Below are positions 47,818 through 57,280 of a stretch of 64,000 nucleotides of DNA, piece by piece (within the stretch, counting starts at the first letter, position 1; the number at the start of each line of letters is the position of its first letter). Origin of the DNA: Oscillibacter hominis (lineage in GTDB: Bacteria; Bacillota; Clostridia; Oscillospirales; Oscillospiraceae); contig NZ_CP060490.1 in assembly GCF_014334055.1 (NCBI RefSeq), positions 1,612,001-1,676,000 on the forward strand, read 5' to 3'. The notes beneath the pieces were generated by a model that made no database searches, had not been told where the DNA came from, and saw only the letters and a list, made by a program, of their open reading frames with translations. Both the position numbers and the translations under genes were made by a program.

Positions 47818-47852
47818 AAAATGCCCGCCTTCTGAACAGGCGGGCATTTTTC
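47818..47852 (-). terminator. Terminator of argD
   Basis: AAATGCCCGCC and GGCGGGCATTT form an 11-bp stem, with A- and T-rich flanks. It lies 6 bases after the argD stop on the minus strand. Confidence 0.88.
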
Positions 47853-47857
47853 GATTG

Positions 47858-49021
47858 TTATGCGCCGCAGACCTCCACCAAAATGTCGATGGCCTGCTTC
47901 AGCTGCTCCATGGGAATGGTCAGCGCCGGCAGCAGCCGAACCTTGCCATGGGCATTGAGCACCAGAACGCCCTTTTCCATACAGGCGGCAATCACTTCGG
48001 CCGCGCTCTTTTCCGTGGCCACGCCCAGCATCAGCCCCATGCCGCTGACGCCCAGGATGCCCTTCTTCCCTGTCAGCGTCTCTTTGATGTAGGCGGACTT
48101 CTCCCGCACCTCGGCAAGGAGCTTTTCGTCAATGCGGCTGATGGTGGAGATGGCACCGGCGCAGCAGATGGGGTTGCCGCCGAAGGTGGAGCCGTGGGTG
48201 CCGGCGGTGAGGGTGTCCTGCAGCTTCTCCCCCAACAGCGTGGCGCCCAGGGGCAGGCCACCGCAGAGTCCCTTGGCCGTGGACACGATGTCCGGCTTCA
48301 GGCCGAAGTTCATGTAGCCGTAAAGCTGTCCGCTGCGGCCGTTGCCCAACTGCACCTCATCCACCATCATGAGGAGGTCCTCTTTGGCGCAGAGGTCAGC
48401 GATGCCGGCAATAAACTCCGCGTCCAATGCATTGACGCCGCCCTCGCCCTGGACACACTCAAAAAGGATGCCGGCCACCTTGTTTTCCGCCACCTTCTGC
48501 TCCAGGTCCTTTAGGTCGTTGGTTTTGGCGTACACAAAGCCCGGGGTGAGAGGCTGAAACTGCTGGTGGAGCTCATCCTGGCCTGTGGCGGCCAAGGTGG
48601 TGATGGTCCTGCCGTGGAAGCTGCTGGTCAGGGTGACGATGGTATGGTACTCCGGCCCCTTGTGGTCGGCGGCGTATTTCCGGGCGGCCTTGATGGCGCA
48701 CTCATTGGCCTCCGCGCCGGAGTTGGAGAAGAACACCTTCTTCATCCCCGTCCGCTCGCAGAGCATCCGGGCCAGGGTGACGCAGGGCTCCGTATAGTAG
48801 AGGTTGGAGGTATGCTGGAATTTGTTCATCTGGTCGATGACCGCCTGCTTCCACGCCTCGTCGCCGATGCCGAAGTTGTTGACGCCGATGCCGGTGCCCA
48901 GGTCGATGTACTGCTTGCCGTTCTCATCCTCCACCACCGAGCCCTTGCCCCTGACGATCTGGAGCGGGAAGCGGTGATAGGTATTTGCCACATAGGTCTG
49001 GTCAAGCTCTTTGACGTTCAT
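47858..49021 (-). CDS. argD: Acetylornithine aminotransferase
   Basis: 387 residues, class III PLP transaminase: FSNSGAEANECAIKAARKYA, SFHGRTITTLAATGQ, DEVQLGNGRSGQLYGY, and the PLP lysine in STAKGLCGGLPLGA. It converts N-acetylglutamate semialdehyde to N-acetylornithine. The ATG at 49021 follows GGAGGACAA and overlaps the end of argB by 20 bases. It is the last gene of argC-argJ-argB-argD. Confidence 0.93.
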   Translation of the reverse strand: MNVKELDQTYVANTYHRFPLQIVRGKGSVVEDENGKQYIDLGTGIGVNNFGIGDEAWKQAVIDQMNKFQHTSNLYYTEPCVTLARMLCERTGMKKVFFSNSGAEANECAIKAARKYAADHKGPEYHTIVTLTSSFHGRTITTLAATGQDELHQQFQPLTPGFVYAKTNDLKDLEQKVAENKVAGILFECVQGEGGVNALDAEFIAGIADLCAKEDLLMMVDEVQLGNGRSGQLYGYMNFGLKPDIVSTAKGLCGGLPLGATLLGEKLQDTLTAGTHGSTFGGNPICCAGAISTISRIDEKLLAEVREKSAYIKETLTGKKGILGVSGMGLMLGVATEKSAAEVIAACMEKGVLVLNAHGKVRLLPALTIPMEQLKQAIDILVEVCGA

Positions 49022-49889
49022 TGTTCTTGTCCTCCACAACCATAGTTCCGGCGCCTTCGTCGGTCAGCATTTCAATCAGGATCGCATGGGGCACCCGCCC
49101 GTCCAGGATAATCACTTTTTTCACCCCGTGGTTGATGGCCTCGATGCAGCACTCCACCTTGGGGATCATTCCTCCGGAGATCACGCCGCTGCGGAAGAGC
49201 TCCACCGCGTCATTGATGTCGATGCAGGGGATCAGGGAATCCGGGTCGTCCTTGTCCGCCAGAATTCCCGCGATGTCCGTCATGGTGATCAGCCGCTCCG
49301 CCCCCATGGCCCCCGCGATGTAGGCTGCGGCGGTGTCCGCATTGATGTTGTAGACATTGCCTTCCATATCGCAGCCCACGGTGGATACCACGGGGATGTA
49401 CCCCTTCTCCAGAAGGTCCGTGATGGGGTTGATGTTCACTGCGGTGATTTTCCCCACATAGCCCAGGCGGTCATCCTTCATTTGGGCCTCAATCAGGTGC
49501 CCGTCGATGCCGGAGAGGCCGATGGCCACGCCGCCCTTGGCCTCCAGGTAGTTGACCAGGCTCTTGTTGATCTTGCCCGCCAGCACCATCTGGACGATCT
49601 CCGCCGTCTCTTTGTCCGTGACCCGCAATCCGTCCACAAAGCGGCTCTCCTTGCCCACCCGCTGGAGCATATCCGTGATCTCCGGGCCGCCGCCGTGGAC
49701 CAGCACCACCTTGACGCCGATGAGGGACAACAGGACAATGTCCTCCATCACCTGCTGCTTCAGGATTTCATTGACCATGGCGTTTCCGCCGTATTTGATG
49801 ACCACCACTTTATTGTAGTACTTCTGAATATAGGGCAGGGCCTGGGTCAGGACCTCCGCCCGCTGGGAATTGGTAAGATTGACTGACAT
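49002..49889 (-). CDS. argB: Acetylglutamate kinase
   Basis: 295 residues, amino acid kinase fold: VIKYGGNAMVN, LVHGGGPEITDML, AGKINKSLVNYLEAKGG, and the ADIAGILADKDDP region. It phosphorylates N-acetylglutamate. The start ATG follows GGGAGGG. It has the length and N-terminal extension of arginine-sensitive forms, but feedback inhibition cannot be confirmed by reading. It lies 17 bases from argJ. Confidence 0.94.
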   Translation of the reverse strand: MSVNLTNSQRAEVLTQALPYIQKYYNKVVVIKYGGNAMVNEILKQQVMEDIVLLSLIGVKVVLVHGGGPEITDMLQRVGKESRFVDGLRVTDKETAEIVQMVLAGKINKSLVNYLEAKGGVAIGLSGIDGHLIEAQMKDDRLGYVGKITAVNINPITDLLEKGYIPVVSTVGCDMEGNVYNINADTAAAYIAGAMGAERLITMTDIAGILADKDDPDSLIPCIDINDAVELFRSGVISGGMIPKVECCIEAINHGVKKVIILDGRVPHAILIEMLTDEGAGTMVVEDKNNERQRA

Positions 49890-49906
49890 GTCGTTTCCCT
49901 CCCGGA

Positions 49907-51118
49907 TCAGGTGCGATAATCGCCGTTGATCTTCACATAGTCGTAGGTGAGGTCGCAGCCCCAGGCCGTGGCGGTGCTCTCGCCGTCGTGGAGGTCAATG
50001 AGGATGTCGATCTCACTCTCCAACAGAATCTCCTTGGCGGTTTCCTCGGAGAAGTCCACTCCAGCCCCGTCTTTGCACACCAGGACCTCGCCCTTGGGTG
50101 AGGAGAAGCTGACCTCCACCTTTGCAACGTCCACATCCGCACCGCTGTAGCCGATGGCGCAGAGGACGCGGCCCCAGTTGGCGTCGGCGCCGAACATGGC
50201 GGCCTTGGTCAGGGAGGAGCAGATCACCCCCTTGGCCACCACCTTGGCGACAGATTCGCTCTTGGCGCCGGAGACCTTGCACTCCAGCAGCTTGGTGGCC
50301 CCCTCGCCGTCGGCGGCAATGCAGCGGCACAAATACACGGTCAGGGTGTTCAGCGCCTCCATGAAGGCGTTAAAATCCGGGCCCTCGGAGGTGATCTCCT
50401 GATTCCCGGCCAGGCCGTTGGCCATCACCGTCACCATGTCGTTGGTGGAGGTATCCCCGTCCACGCTGACCATGTTGAAGGTGCTCTGGATATCAGTGGA
50501 CAGCGCCTTTTGCAGCATGGCCGGGCTGATGGCGCAGTCGGTGGTGAGGAAGACCAGCATGGTGGCCATATTGGGGTGGATCATACCGGAGCCCTTGGCG
50601 ATGCCGCCGATCTTACAGGTCTTGCCCCCGGCAAGAAAGCTCACTGCAAGCTCCTTGCGCTTGGTATCGGTGGTCATAATGCCCTCTGCCGCCAAGTCGC
50701 TGTGGTCGCCCAGCCCCTCCACCAATCCGGGGATGCCGCCGGCGATGGGCGTGATGTCCAGAGGCTGGCCGATGACGCCGGTGGAGGCCACGATCACATC
50801 CTCCGGCTTGATGTGCAGCGCCTGGGCCGTCAGCACGCTCATCTGCTCCGCCACTTCAATGCCGTCGGCGTTGCAGGTGTTGGCATTGCCGCTGTTGCAG
50901 ATCAGGGCCTGGGCCTTGCCGTCGGCGATGTGCTTTTTCGTCACATAGAGGGGCGCCCCCTTGACCAGGTTGGTGGTGTAGACCGCCGCAGCGCTGGCCG
51001 CCACCTCGCTGTAGATCAATGTCAGGTCCCGCTTGGCCCGATTCTTCCGGATGCCGCAGTGTACGCCGTTGGCCGTAAAGCCCTTGGCCGCGCAGATGCC
51101 TCCGCTGATGAGTTCCAT
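49907..51118 (-). CDS. argJ: Bifunctional glutamate N-acetyltransferase / ornithine acetyltransferase
   Basis: 403 residues. The self-cleavage region KGSGMIHPNMATMLVF supplies the catalytic Thr of MATM, with the glycine-rich GVIGQPLDI segment upstream. It recycles acetyl groups from N-acetylornithine to glutamate. The start ATG follows AAGGAAGAGG, 15 bases after argC. The presence of ArgJ agrees with the cyclic arginine pathway and fits the lack of argE here. Confidence 0.94.
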   Translation of the reverse strand: MELISGGICAAKGFTANGVHCGIRKNRAKRDLTLIYSEVAASAAAVYTTNLVKGAPLYVTKKHIADGKAQALICNSGNANTCNADGIEVAEQMSVLTAQALHIKPEDVIVASTGVIGQPLDITPIAGGIPGLVEGLGDHSDLAAEGIMTTDTKRKELAVSFLAGGKTCKIGGIAKGSGMIHPNMATMLVFLTTDCAISPAMLQKALSTDIQSTFNMVSVDGDTSTNDMVTVMANGLAGNQEITSEGPDFNAFMEALNTLTVYLCRCIAADGEGATKLLECKVSGAKSESVAKVVAKGVICSSLTKAAMFGADANWGRVLCAIGYSGADVDVAKVEVSFSSPKGEVLVCKDGAGVDFSEETAKEILLESEIDILIDLHDGESTATAWGCDLTYDYVKINGDYRT

Positions 51119-51133
51119 AGTCCTCTTCCTTTC

Positions 51134-52066
51134 TCAAAGCTCCAGGCCGCAGGTGGGGTCTACTCCCAACACCAGGTTGAGGCATTCCACCGCGGCGCCG
51201 GAAGCGCCTTTTCCCAAATTGTCGTACCGGGCAATGAGCGTCATACGCTCGTCGTTTCCGCAGACGGTGATCTGCATGGAGTCCTTGCCCGTCAGGGCCC
51301 CCGCCGAGAGGAATCCCTCCTCGTCCGCCGCCGGACAGTAGCGAACCACCGGCCCCGTGTAGTTCGCCTGGTAACAGGCCTTCACATCCGCCGCCGTTTT
51401 CCCCGCCGCCAGGTCCTGGGCAAAGAGGGGCACCGTCACCACCATTCCACTGTAAAAATCCGACACAATGGGGCAGAAGATGGGGGCAGTGTCCAGCCCC
51501 GTCACTGCCTGCATCTCTTTCAGATGCTTATGCTGCTGCGTCAGCCCATACTGGCGGGGCGCGTCCAACAGCGCATCCCGCCCATCCGCCTCATACTGGG
51601 CGATCATCTTTTTGCCGCCTCCACTATAGCCGGTGATGGAGTGGCAGCTCAGATGGGAAGAGGCCGGGATCAGCCCCGCTTCCACCAATGGCTGCACCAG
51701 GGCGATGAAACCGCTGGCATGGCAGCCGGGAACCGCGATCCGCCGCCCCTTCTCCACACCCCGGGCAAAGGAGCCGCCCAACTCCGGGAAGCCGTAGGCC
51801 CAGCCCGGTGCCGTACGGTGGGCGGTGGAGGTGTCCAACACCACCACGCCCTCATGCTCAATCAGCCCCACCGCTTCCACAGAGGCCGCGTCCGGCAGGC
51901 ACAAAAAAGCCACGTCGCAGCTGTTGAGCATCCTGGCACGGCAGGAGACGTCCTTTCGCTCCTCCTCTGACAATGTCAGCAGCTCAATGTCCTCACGGCT
52001 CTCCAGCCGCTCGTAAATCCGAAGGCCGGTGGTGCCGGCCCTGCCGTCAATAAATACCTTTGCCAT
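51134..52066 (-). CDS. argC: N-acetyl-gamma-glutamyl-phosphate reductase (short type)
   Basis: 310 residues, the short ArgC subtype (AGTTGLRIYERL near the N-terminus; catalytic Cys in AVPGCHASGFIALVQPLV; SITGYSGGGKKMI). It reduces acetylglutamyl phosphate to the semialdehyde. AAAGGGG lies about 10 bases before the ATG. First gene of the arg operon, behind a promoter with ArgR-like boxes. Confidence 0.92.
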   Translation of the reverse strand: MAKVFIDGRAGTTGLRIYERLESREDIELLTLSEEERKDVSCRARMLNSCDVAFLCLPDAASVEAVGLIEHEGVVVLDTSTAHRTAPGWAYGFPELGGSFARGVEKGRRIAVPGCHASGFIALVQPLVEAGLIPASSHLSCHSITGYSGGGKKMIAQYEADGRDALLDAPRQYGLTQQHKHLKEMQAVTGLDTAPIFCPIVSDFYSGMVVTVPLFAQDLAAGKTAADVKACYQANYTGPVVRYCPAADEEGFLSAGALTGKDSMQITVCGNDERMTLIARYDNLGKGASGAAVECLNLVLGVDPTCGLEL

Positions 52067-52118
52067 CCTGATCGCCCCTTTGACCTATGTGCGGGAACTT
52101 CCCGTCCATTCCAATTCT

Positions 52119-52154
52119 TATGAATAATCATACTACTTATTCGCAAAAAGTCAA
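52119..52154 (-). promoter_or_regulatory. Promoter of argCJBD with ArgR-like box over the -10
   Basis: On the minus strand TTGACT (52149-52154), 16-base spacer and TATGAT (52127-52132). The -10 lies inside TATGAATAATCATA (52119-52132), a dyad close to the ARG-box consensus TGAATAATTATTCA. Confidence 0.65.
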
Positions 52155-52182
52155 TAAAAATACGGTAATTTCTGTGTATATT

Positions 52183-52196
52183 CGTATTTTTATTCG
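52183..52196 (-). promoter_or_regulatory. Second ArgR-like box upstream of argC
   Basis: CGAATAAAAATACG (minus strand) resembles the Firmicutes ARG box core TGAATAAAAATTCA and lies about 30 bases upstream of the -35. Confidence 0.45.
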
Positions 52197-52386
52197 TACC
52201 CCTCAAAGTTGACGGCAGACTTGCCCCGATTTATGGCAATTTGCACAACCTTTTCCCTGTTTTACTCTCTCCAAGGGGCACCGACAGGGGAACTTGGATG
52301 TGGTTTTTCCGGCTGGTATGCAGGTTTTTTGTATACCATTCATAGTTTTCTGTATGTTTTCTGTGGATTGCGTCAAAATTTTCTCC

Positions 52387-52415
52387 TTGACTTCCGGGAG
52401 GGCGCCTTGTATAAT
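52387..52415 (+). promoter_or_regulatory. Promoter of the T-box metY-metA operon
   Basis: TTGACT (52387-52392), 17-base spacer and perfect TATAAT (52410-52415). Transcription would start near 52422, just at the T-box leader. Confidence 0.85.
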
Positions 52416-52419
52416 GAAG

Positions 52420-52697
52420 CAAATTTACAAAGGCAATGAGGAAGAGGGACGGCATGTAAGCCTTCAGAGAGCCGGCGGGTGGTGCGAGTCCGGCGGGGAG
52501 CATGCCAATGTCCTATGACTTCTGAGCCGAGGGTTCGAGCGCGAAAGCAGTAAGGGCCTCTCCGTGTATGCTACGTCAGTGCAAAGGGATTGTTGGATCC
52601 TGAAGGTGGCGGACTATGGGCCGCAATTTGAGTGGTACCGCGGGTGCAGAGAACGCTCCCGTCTCAAAGCTTTCTTTGAGACGGGAGCTTTTTTTAT
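52420..52697 (+). promoter_or_regulatory. T-box riboswitch leader, methionine-specific
   Basis: The gene-free stretch 52067-52737 holds the arg promoter, the operon promoter and this leader. The conserved T-box sequence TGGTACCGCGG is at 52633-52643. Stem I shows the AGAGAGCC...GTGCGAGTCCGG distal-loop type segment near 52465-52495, and an ATG at 52515-52517 lies in the specifier-loop position (CCT-ATG-ACTTCTGAG). A strong terminator hairpin (GCTCCCGTCTCAAAG / CTTTGAGACGGGAGC, 52655-52688) with a T-run (to 52697) follows. Uncharged tRNA-Met would promote antitermination. The downstream genes are methionine-biosynthetic, which supports the reading. Confidence 0.88.
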
Positions 52698-52737
52698 TTG
52701 CCGCAAGCCGGCTGAATCAGCGAAAGGAGCAAATCAT

Positions 52738-54021
52738 ATGAGCTATCATCTGGAAACCAAATGCGTCCAGGGGGGCTACACCCCCGGAAACGGTGAACCC
52801 CGGCAGATCCCCATTGTACAGAGCACCACCTTCAAATACGCCACCTCCGAGGACATGGGCAAGCTCTTTGACCTGGAGGCCAGCGGCTATTTCTACACCC
52901 GGCTCCAAAACCCCACCAACGACTTTGTTGCGGCCAAGATCGCGGAATTGGAGGGTGGGACCGCGGCCATGCTGACCTCCTCCGGCCAGGCGGCCAACTT
53001 CTTCGCCCTGTTTAACATCGCCTCCTGCGGCGACCACATCGTCTCCTCCTCCAGCATCTATGGCGGCACCTTCAACCTGATCTCCGTCACCATGGCAAAA
53101 ATGGGCGTCGACGTGACCTTTGTCTCCCCCGACGCCTCAGAGGAGGAGCTGGAGAAGGCCTTCCGGCCCAACACCAAGTGTGTGTTCGGCGAGACCATTG
53201 CCAATCCGGCCCTGACGGTGCTGGATATCGAGCGGTTTGCCGCCGCCGCCCACGCCCACGGCGTACCGCTGATCGTGGACAACACCTTTGCCACTCCCGT
53301 CAACTGCCGGCCCTTTGAGTGGGGCGCGGACATCGTCACCCACTCCACCACCAAGTATATGGATGGCCACGGCGCGGCGGTGGGCGGCGCCATTGTGGAC
53401 AGCGGCGCCTTCGACTGGATGGCCCACGCGGAGAAGTTCCCCGGGCTGTGCACGCCCGACGAGAGCTACCACGGCATCACCTATGCGGAGAAGTTCGGCA
53501 GGGAGGGCGCCTTCATCACCAAGTGCACCGCCCAGCTGATGCGGGACTTTGGCTCCACCCAGTCCCCCCAGAACGCATTTTATCTCAACCTGGGCCTTGA
53601 GAGCCTCCACGTGCGCATGGCCCGTCACTGTGAAAACGGCCAGGCAGTGGCGGAGTTTTTGGCCGGCCATCCCAAGGTAGCCTCCGTCAGCTACTGCGGC
53701 CTTCCCGGCGACAAGTACTACGACATCGCCCGGAAGTATCTGCCCAACGGCTCCTGCGGCGTGGTGTCCTTTGAGCTCCGCGGAGGCCGCGAGGCTGCTG
53801 CCGCCTTCATGAAGGAGCTGAAGCTGGCCGCCATTGAAACCCATGTGGCCGACGCACGCACCTGCTGCCTGAATCCCGCCACCTCCACCCACCGCCAGAT
53901 GACCGACGAGCAGCTCCTTCAGGCGGGCATTCCCGCCGGGCTGGTGCGCATGTCCTGCGGCCTGGAAAGTGCCCGGGACCTGATCGCCGACATCGCCCAG
54001 GCCCTGGACGCCGTGCGGTAA
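52738..54021 (+). CDS. metY: O-acetylhomoserine sulfhydrylase (MetY-type)
   Basis: 427 residues, Cys/Met-metabolism PLP family of the long OAHS type: [37 protein letters not shown], the PLP lysine in [12 protein letters not shown], and the C-terminal [13 protein letters not shown]. It makes homocysteine from O-acetylhomoserine and sulfide. AAAGGAGC precedes the ATG at 52738; the frame stays open back to 52564 through the terminator. Controlled by the T-box leader. Confidence 0.92.
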   Translation: MSYHLETKCVQGGYTPGNGEPRQIPIVQSTTFKYATSEDMGKLFDLEASGYFYTRLQNPTNDFVAAKIAELEGGTAAMLTSSGQAANFFALFNIASCGDHIVSSSSIYGGTFNLISVTMAKMGVDVTFVSPDASEEELEKAFRPNTKCVFGETIANPALTVLDIERFAAAAHAHGVPLIVDNTFATPVNCRPFEWGADIVTHSTTKYMDGHGAAVGGAIVDSGAFDWMAHAEKFPGLCTPDESYHGITYAEKFGREGAFITKCTAQLMRDFGSTQSPQNAFYLNLGLESLHVRMARHCENGQAVAEFLAGHPKVASVSYCGLPGDKYYDIARKYLPNGSCGVVSFELRGGREAAAAFMKELKLAAIETHVADARTCCLNPATSTHRQMTDEQLLQAGIPAGLVRMSCGLESARDLIADIAQALDAVR

Positions 54022-54034
54022 AAGGAGAAGAGCC

Positions 54035-54952
54035 ATGCCCATCCGGATTCCCAACCAGCTGCCTGCCACAGCCACACTGACCGGCGAAAACATCTTCGTC
54101 ATGACGGAGACCCGGGCCATGACCCAGGACATCCGCCCGCTGGAAATTCTGCTTTTGAACCTGATGCCCACCAAGGTGGACACGGAGACCCAGCTGGCCC
54201 GTGTGCTGGGCAACACACCCCTTCAAATCCAGCTGGAGCTGATCGCCCCATCCGGCCATGTGTCCAAAAACACCTCGGAGCAGCATATGCTGGCCTTTTA
54301 TAAGTCCTTTGACGAGGTGAAGCACCGCAATTTCGACGGCCTGATCATCACCGGCGCGCCAGTGGAGAACCTGGCCTTTGAAGAGGTGGATTACTGGCCG
54401 GAGCTCTGCACCATCATGGAGTGGAGCAAGACCCACGTCCACTCCACGCTCCACATCTGCTGGGGCGCCCAGGCGGGGCTCTACTACCACTACGGCATAC
54501 CCAAGATCCCGCTGCCGCAAAAACTGTTCGGCGTGTTCCTACACACGGTGGAGGACCCCAACTTCATCCTCTTCCGGGGATTTGACGACCAGTTTTGGGT
54601 CCCCCACTCCCGCAACACCACGGTGCTCCGGGAGGACGTGGAGCAGGTCCCCGAGCTCAAGGTCCTGGCCTCCTCCCCGGAGGCGGGAATCTATGCTGTC
54701 AAGACCGACCAGGGCCGGCAGATTTTCGTCATGGGCCACTCGGAATACGACCGAGACACGCTGAAGCGGGAGTATCTGCGGGACGTGGCCGCCGGAGTGC
54801 CCATCCAGCTGCCCCGGCACTACTTTCCCCAGGATGATACCGCCCGTACGCCGGTGGTGAACTGGCGCTCCTGCGCCAACCTGTTTTACTCCAACTGGCT
54901 CAACTATTTTGTCTATCAGACCACGCCCTACGACCTCTCCGCGATGCAGTAA
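54035..54952 (+). CDS. metA: Homoserine O-acyltransferase (MetA family)
   Basis: 305 residues. Catalytic Cys in [18 protein letters not shown], active-site His and Glu in [11 protein letters not shown]-terminus [10 protein letters not shown] as in the family. MetA members can be succinyl- or acetyl-transferases; pairing with a MetY-type sulfhydrylase makes acetyl transfer most likely. AAAAGGAGAAG precedes the ATG. It closes the metY-metA operon before a strong terminator. Confidence 0.92.
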   Translation: MPIRIPNQLPATATLTGENIFVMTETRAMTQDIRPLEILLLNLMPTKVDTETQLARVLGNTPLQIQLELIAPSGHVSKNTSEQHMLAFYKSFDEVKHRNFDGLIITGAPVENLAFEEVDYWPELCTIMEWSKTHVHSTLHICWGAQAGLYYHYGIPKIPLPQKLFGVFLHTVEDPNFILFRGFDDQFWVPHSRNTTVLREDVEQVPELKVLASSPEAGIYAVKTDQGRQIFVMGHSEYDRDTLKREYLRDVAAGVPIQLPRHYFPQDDTARTPVVNWRSCANLFYSNWLNYFVYQTTPYDLSAMQ

Positions 54953-54953
54953 T

Positions 54954-54995
54954 CAAAAAGGCCTGGCCGGAGCAATGCTCCGGCCAGGCCTTTTT
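54954..54995. terminator. Bidirectional terminator between metA and the guanine deaminase gene
   Basis: AAAAAGGCCTGGCCGGAGC and GCTCCGGCCAGGCCTTTTT form a 19-bp perfect stem with an AAT loop. Confidence 0.95.
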
Positions 54996-55010
54996 GATTG
55001 ATTGGTTTGC

Positions 55011-56318
55011 TTACAGCACCTGGCGGCCGTTGATGAACTTGGCGGCCACATGGCGGTCGTCGGACTGCTGGATCACCCGCTCCAGGCGCTGGCGGACGGA
55101 ACGCTGGTTAAAGTCCGCCAGGGAGGAATCGTCGATGACCACCGCGTCGAAGAGGCTCCCCTCTTCAAAGCTGCCAGCCTTGCCCCAGAAAGAGGCGCCG
55201 CCCTTGGTGGCGATGTAGAACGCCTCAGACAAGGAGAGATAGGTCTTCTGGGCAAAGGGATCGCCCCTCCGCTCATTGGCGGCCCAGTAGACCTTGGAGG
55301 CGGTGGTGGCGTCGGCGATGGCACGGAACAGGTTCAGCGTATTGGCGCCGGCCATGTCGCAGCCGATGCCCACATGGACGCCGGCCTCCAGATAGCGGCG
55401 GATGGGCGCGCCGGAGCCGCTGGAGTGGAGGTTGGACTGGGGGCAGTGTGCCACCCACAGGTTCTTCCGCTGGCTCATCATCTCAAACTCCGCGTCCGTG
55501 GGGTAGACGCAGTGGGCCATCACGGTGGGCACACCGCCGCCCAGCATGCCGTACATATCGTAGGCCTGTCCATAGAATTCAATCTCCGGCTTGAGTTCCT
55601 TCACCCACTCGATCTCATCCAGCCCCTCGGACAGATGGGACTGAACAGGCACGTTGAACTCTTCCACCAGTTTTTGCAGCCCTTCCATGCACGCGTCGGT
55701 ACAGGAGGGCGTGTAGCGGGGCGTGACCATGGGCTTGACATAGGGGTGGCGGTTCACCGTTTCCTCCAGCCACTTCCGGGTCTCGGACAGGCTCTCCTCC
55801 GTGGTCTCCTGGAGGCCCTCGATGGAGTTGCGGTCCATGTTCAGCTTGCCCACATAGGCAGCAAAGCCCTTCTCCGCCAGCTTGTCCATCAGCAGCTCCG
55901 TGGCGGGACGGTGGATGGTGCCGAAAATGCACAGCCGGGTGGTGGTGGTCTTCAGCAGGTCGCCCACAAACTTTTCATAGGCCATGTCGGCATAGCCCAG
56001 ATCGGCGTAATGGCTCTCCTCCGGCAGGGAGTAGGTCTCAAACCAAGTGTTCCACACGCTGTCCAAATCCAAATCCATGCCCAGGCCCCGGAACCCGTAC
56101 TGGGGCGCGTGGATGTGCATGTCCGCCATGCCGGGGATGATCAGCTTGCCGGTGTAGTCCCGCACCGGGATCCCCTGGAACTCCTCGGGCAGCTTTTCGT
56201 AAACGCCCTGCACCAGTCCGTTCTGACAGACCAGGTAGCCGTCGTCGACAATGGTGAAGCGCTTGGGATCGGGGGTGTGGATGATGGCGCCCTTGAGGGC
56301 AAACAAATTGTTGTTCAT
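55011..56318 (-). CDS. guaD: Guanine deaminase
   Basis: 435 residues, amidohydrolase family. Metal-site region PGMADMHIHAPQYGFRG, substrate segment VTPRYTPSC typical of guanine deaminases, then HLSEG and AHCVYPTDAE with metal-binding His, and GIGCDMAGANTLN with the metal Asp. It converts guanine to xanthine. ATG 56318 follows AAGGAAG. It lies downstream of the BMP-type nucleoside ABC genes on the same strand, 23 bases from the permease stop, consistent with a purine salvage operon. Confidence 0.88.
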   Translation of the reverse strand: MNNNLFALKGAIIHTPDPKRFTIVDDGYLVCQNGLVQGVYEKLPEEFQGIPVRDYTGKLIIPGMADMHIHAPQYGFRGLGMDLDLDSVWNTWFETYSLPEESHYADLGYADMAYEKFVGDLLKTTTTRLCIFGTIHRPATELLMDKLAEKGFAAYVGKLNMDRNSIEGLQETTEESLSETRKWLEETVNRHPYVKPMVTPRYTPSCTDACMEGLQKLVEEFNVPVQSHLSEGLDEIEWVKELKPEIEFYGQAYDMYGMLGGGVPTVMAHCVYPTDAEFEMMSQRKNLWVAHCPQSNLHSSGSGAPIRRYLEAGVHVGIGCDMAGANTLNLFRAIADATTASKVYWAANERRGDPFAQKTYLSLSEAFYIATKGGASFWGKAGSFEEGSLFDAVVIDDSSLADFNQRSVRQRLERVIQQSDDRHVAAKFINGRQVL

Positions 56319-56341
56319 CTGAAGCTTCCTTTCCATCTCAG

Positions 56342-57280
56342 TTATCGGGAGGTACGGATATAGGGCTTGCCAAGGGCCGCGGGATCGGAGTTGCGCTTTG
56401 CCACGAGGAGCAGCGAAAGGGCGGTCAGGAGATAGGGCAGGCCGGTGAAAAGCTGGGTGGGCAGCGTGATGCCAAGGGCCTGCATGCGGAACTGCAGCGC
56501 GTCCGCCGCACCGAAAAAGAGGGACGCAAGGAAGATGCCCAGAGGGTTGCGCTTACCGAATACCACCACGGCCAGGGCGATGTAGCCCCGCCCGGCGGTG
56601 ATGTTCTCATAGAACACGCCTAACTGGCCTAACAGAAGATAGGCGCCGCCCAGGCCGCCCATGATGCCGTTGAAGGCCGCGGCGGCGTACTGGATGCGGT
56701 AGACGGGAAGCCCCACCGTATCCGCCGCCCGGGGGTTTTCGCCGATGGAGCAAAGGGACATGCCCCACACGGTGCGCCGGAAGAAAACGATCATGGCGAT
56801 GATCAGGAGAAACACAATGTAGGTGACGATGTCCTTGTTGAACAATGCCTCGCCGATGAGCGGGATCTTGCACAGCCCTGGAATGGGGATGCTGGAGAGG
56901 GTGTGGATCTGGGGAATGCCGTAGGCGTTGACCAGCAGCATGAAAAGATAGCTGGTGATGCCGGTGGCCAGCAGGTTCAGCGCCACGCCCGCCACGTTCT
57001 GGTCCTGGCGCATGTAAATGGAGAGGAATGCGTGGAGCATGCTGAACACGAGCCCGCCCAGCATGCCGCAAAGGAAGCCGATCAGCAGGCTGTCGGTGAG
57101 ATAGGCGCCGGCAAAACCGAAAAACGCGCCGCCGATCATAACGGCCTCGATGCCCACGTTGATGAGGCCCGCCTTTTCCGACACATCCTCGCCAATGGCC
57201 GCGCACATCAGCGGCATGGCGGTGCGGACGGCGGCGGAGAGGAAGGTGGTCAGAAAACCAATGGTCAAAAATTCACTCAT
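56342..57280 (-). CDS. Nucleoside ABC transporter permease (BMP type, YufQ-like)
   Basis: 312 residues with about 8-9 membrane helices. Conserved features of this permease family are visible (AAIGEDVSEKAGLINVGIEAVMIGGAFFG; GENPRAADTVGLPVYRI; VVVFGKRNPLGIF). It pairs with the upstream permease (overlap ATGA) to form the channel of the nucleoside importer. Confidence 0.88.
   Translation of the reverse strand: MSEFLTIGFLTTFLSAAVRTAMPLMCAAIGEDVSEKAGLINVGIEAVMIGGAFFGFAGAYLTDSLLIGFLCGMLGGLVFSMLHAFLSIYMRQDQNVAGVALNLLATGITSYLFMLLVNAYGIPQIHTLSSIPIPGLCKIPLIGEALFNKDIVTYIVFLLIIAMIVFFRRTVWGMSLCSIGENPRAADTVGLPVYRIQYAAAAFNGIMGGLGGAYLLLGQLGVFYENITAGRGYIALAVVVFGKRNPLGIFLASLFFGAADALQFRMQALGITLPTQLFTGLPYLLTALSLLLVAKRNSDPAALGKPYIRTSR

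Noticed and set aside
50510..51970. 486-codon plus-strand frame opposite argJ and argC
   Set aside because: It spans two real genes on the other strand, has compositional bias typical of GC-rich shadow frames and no ribosome site.
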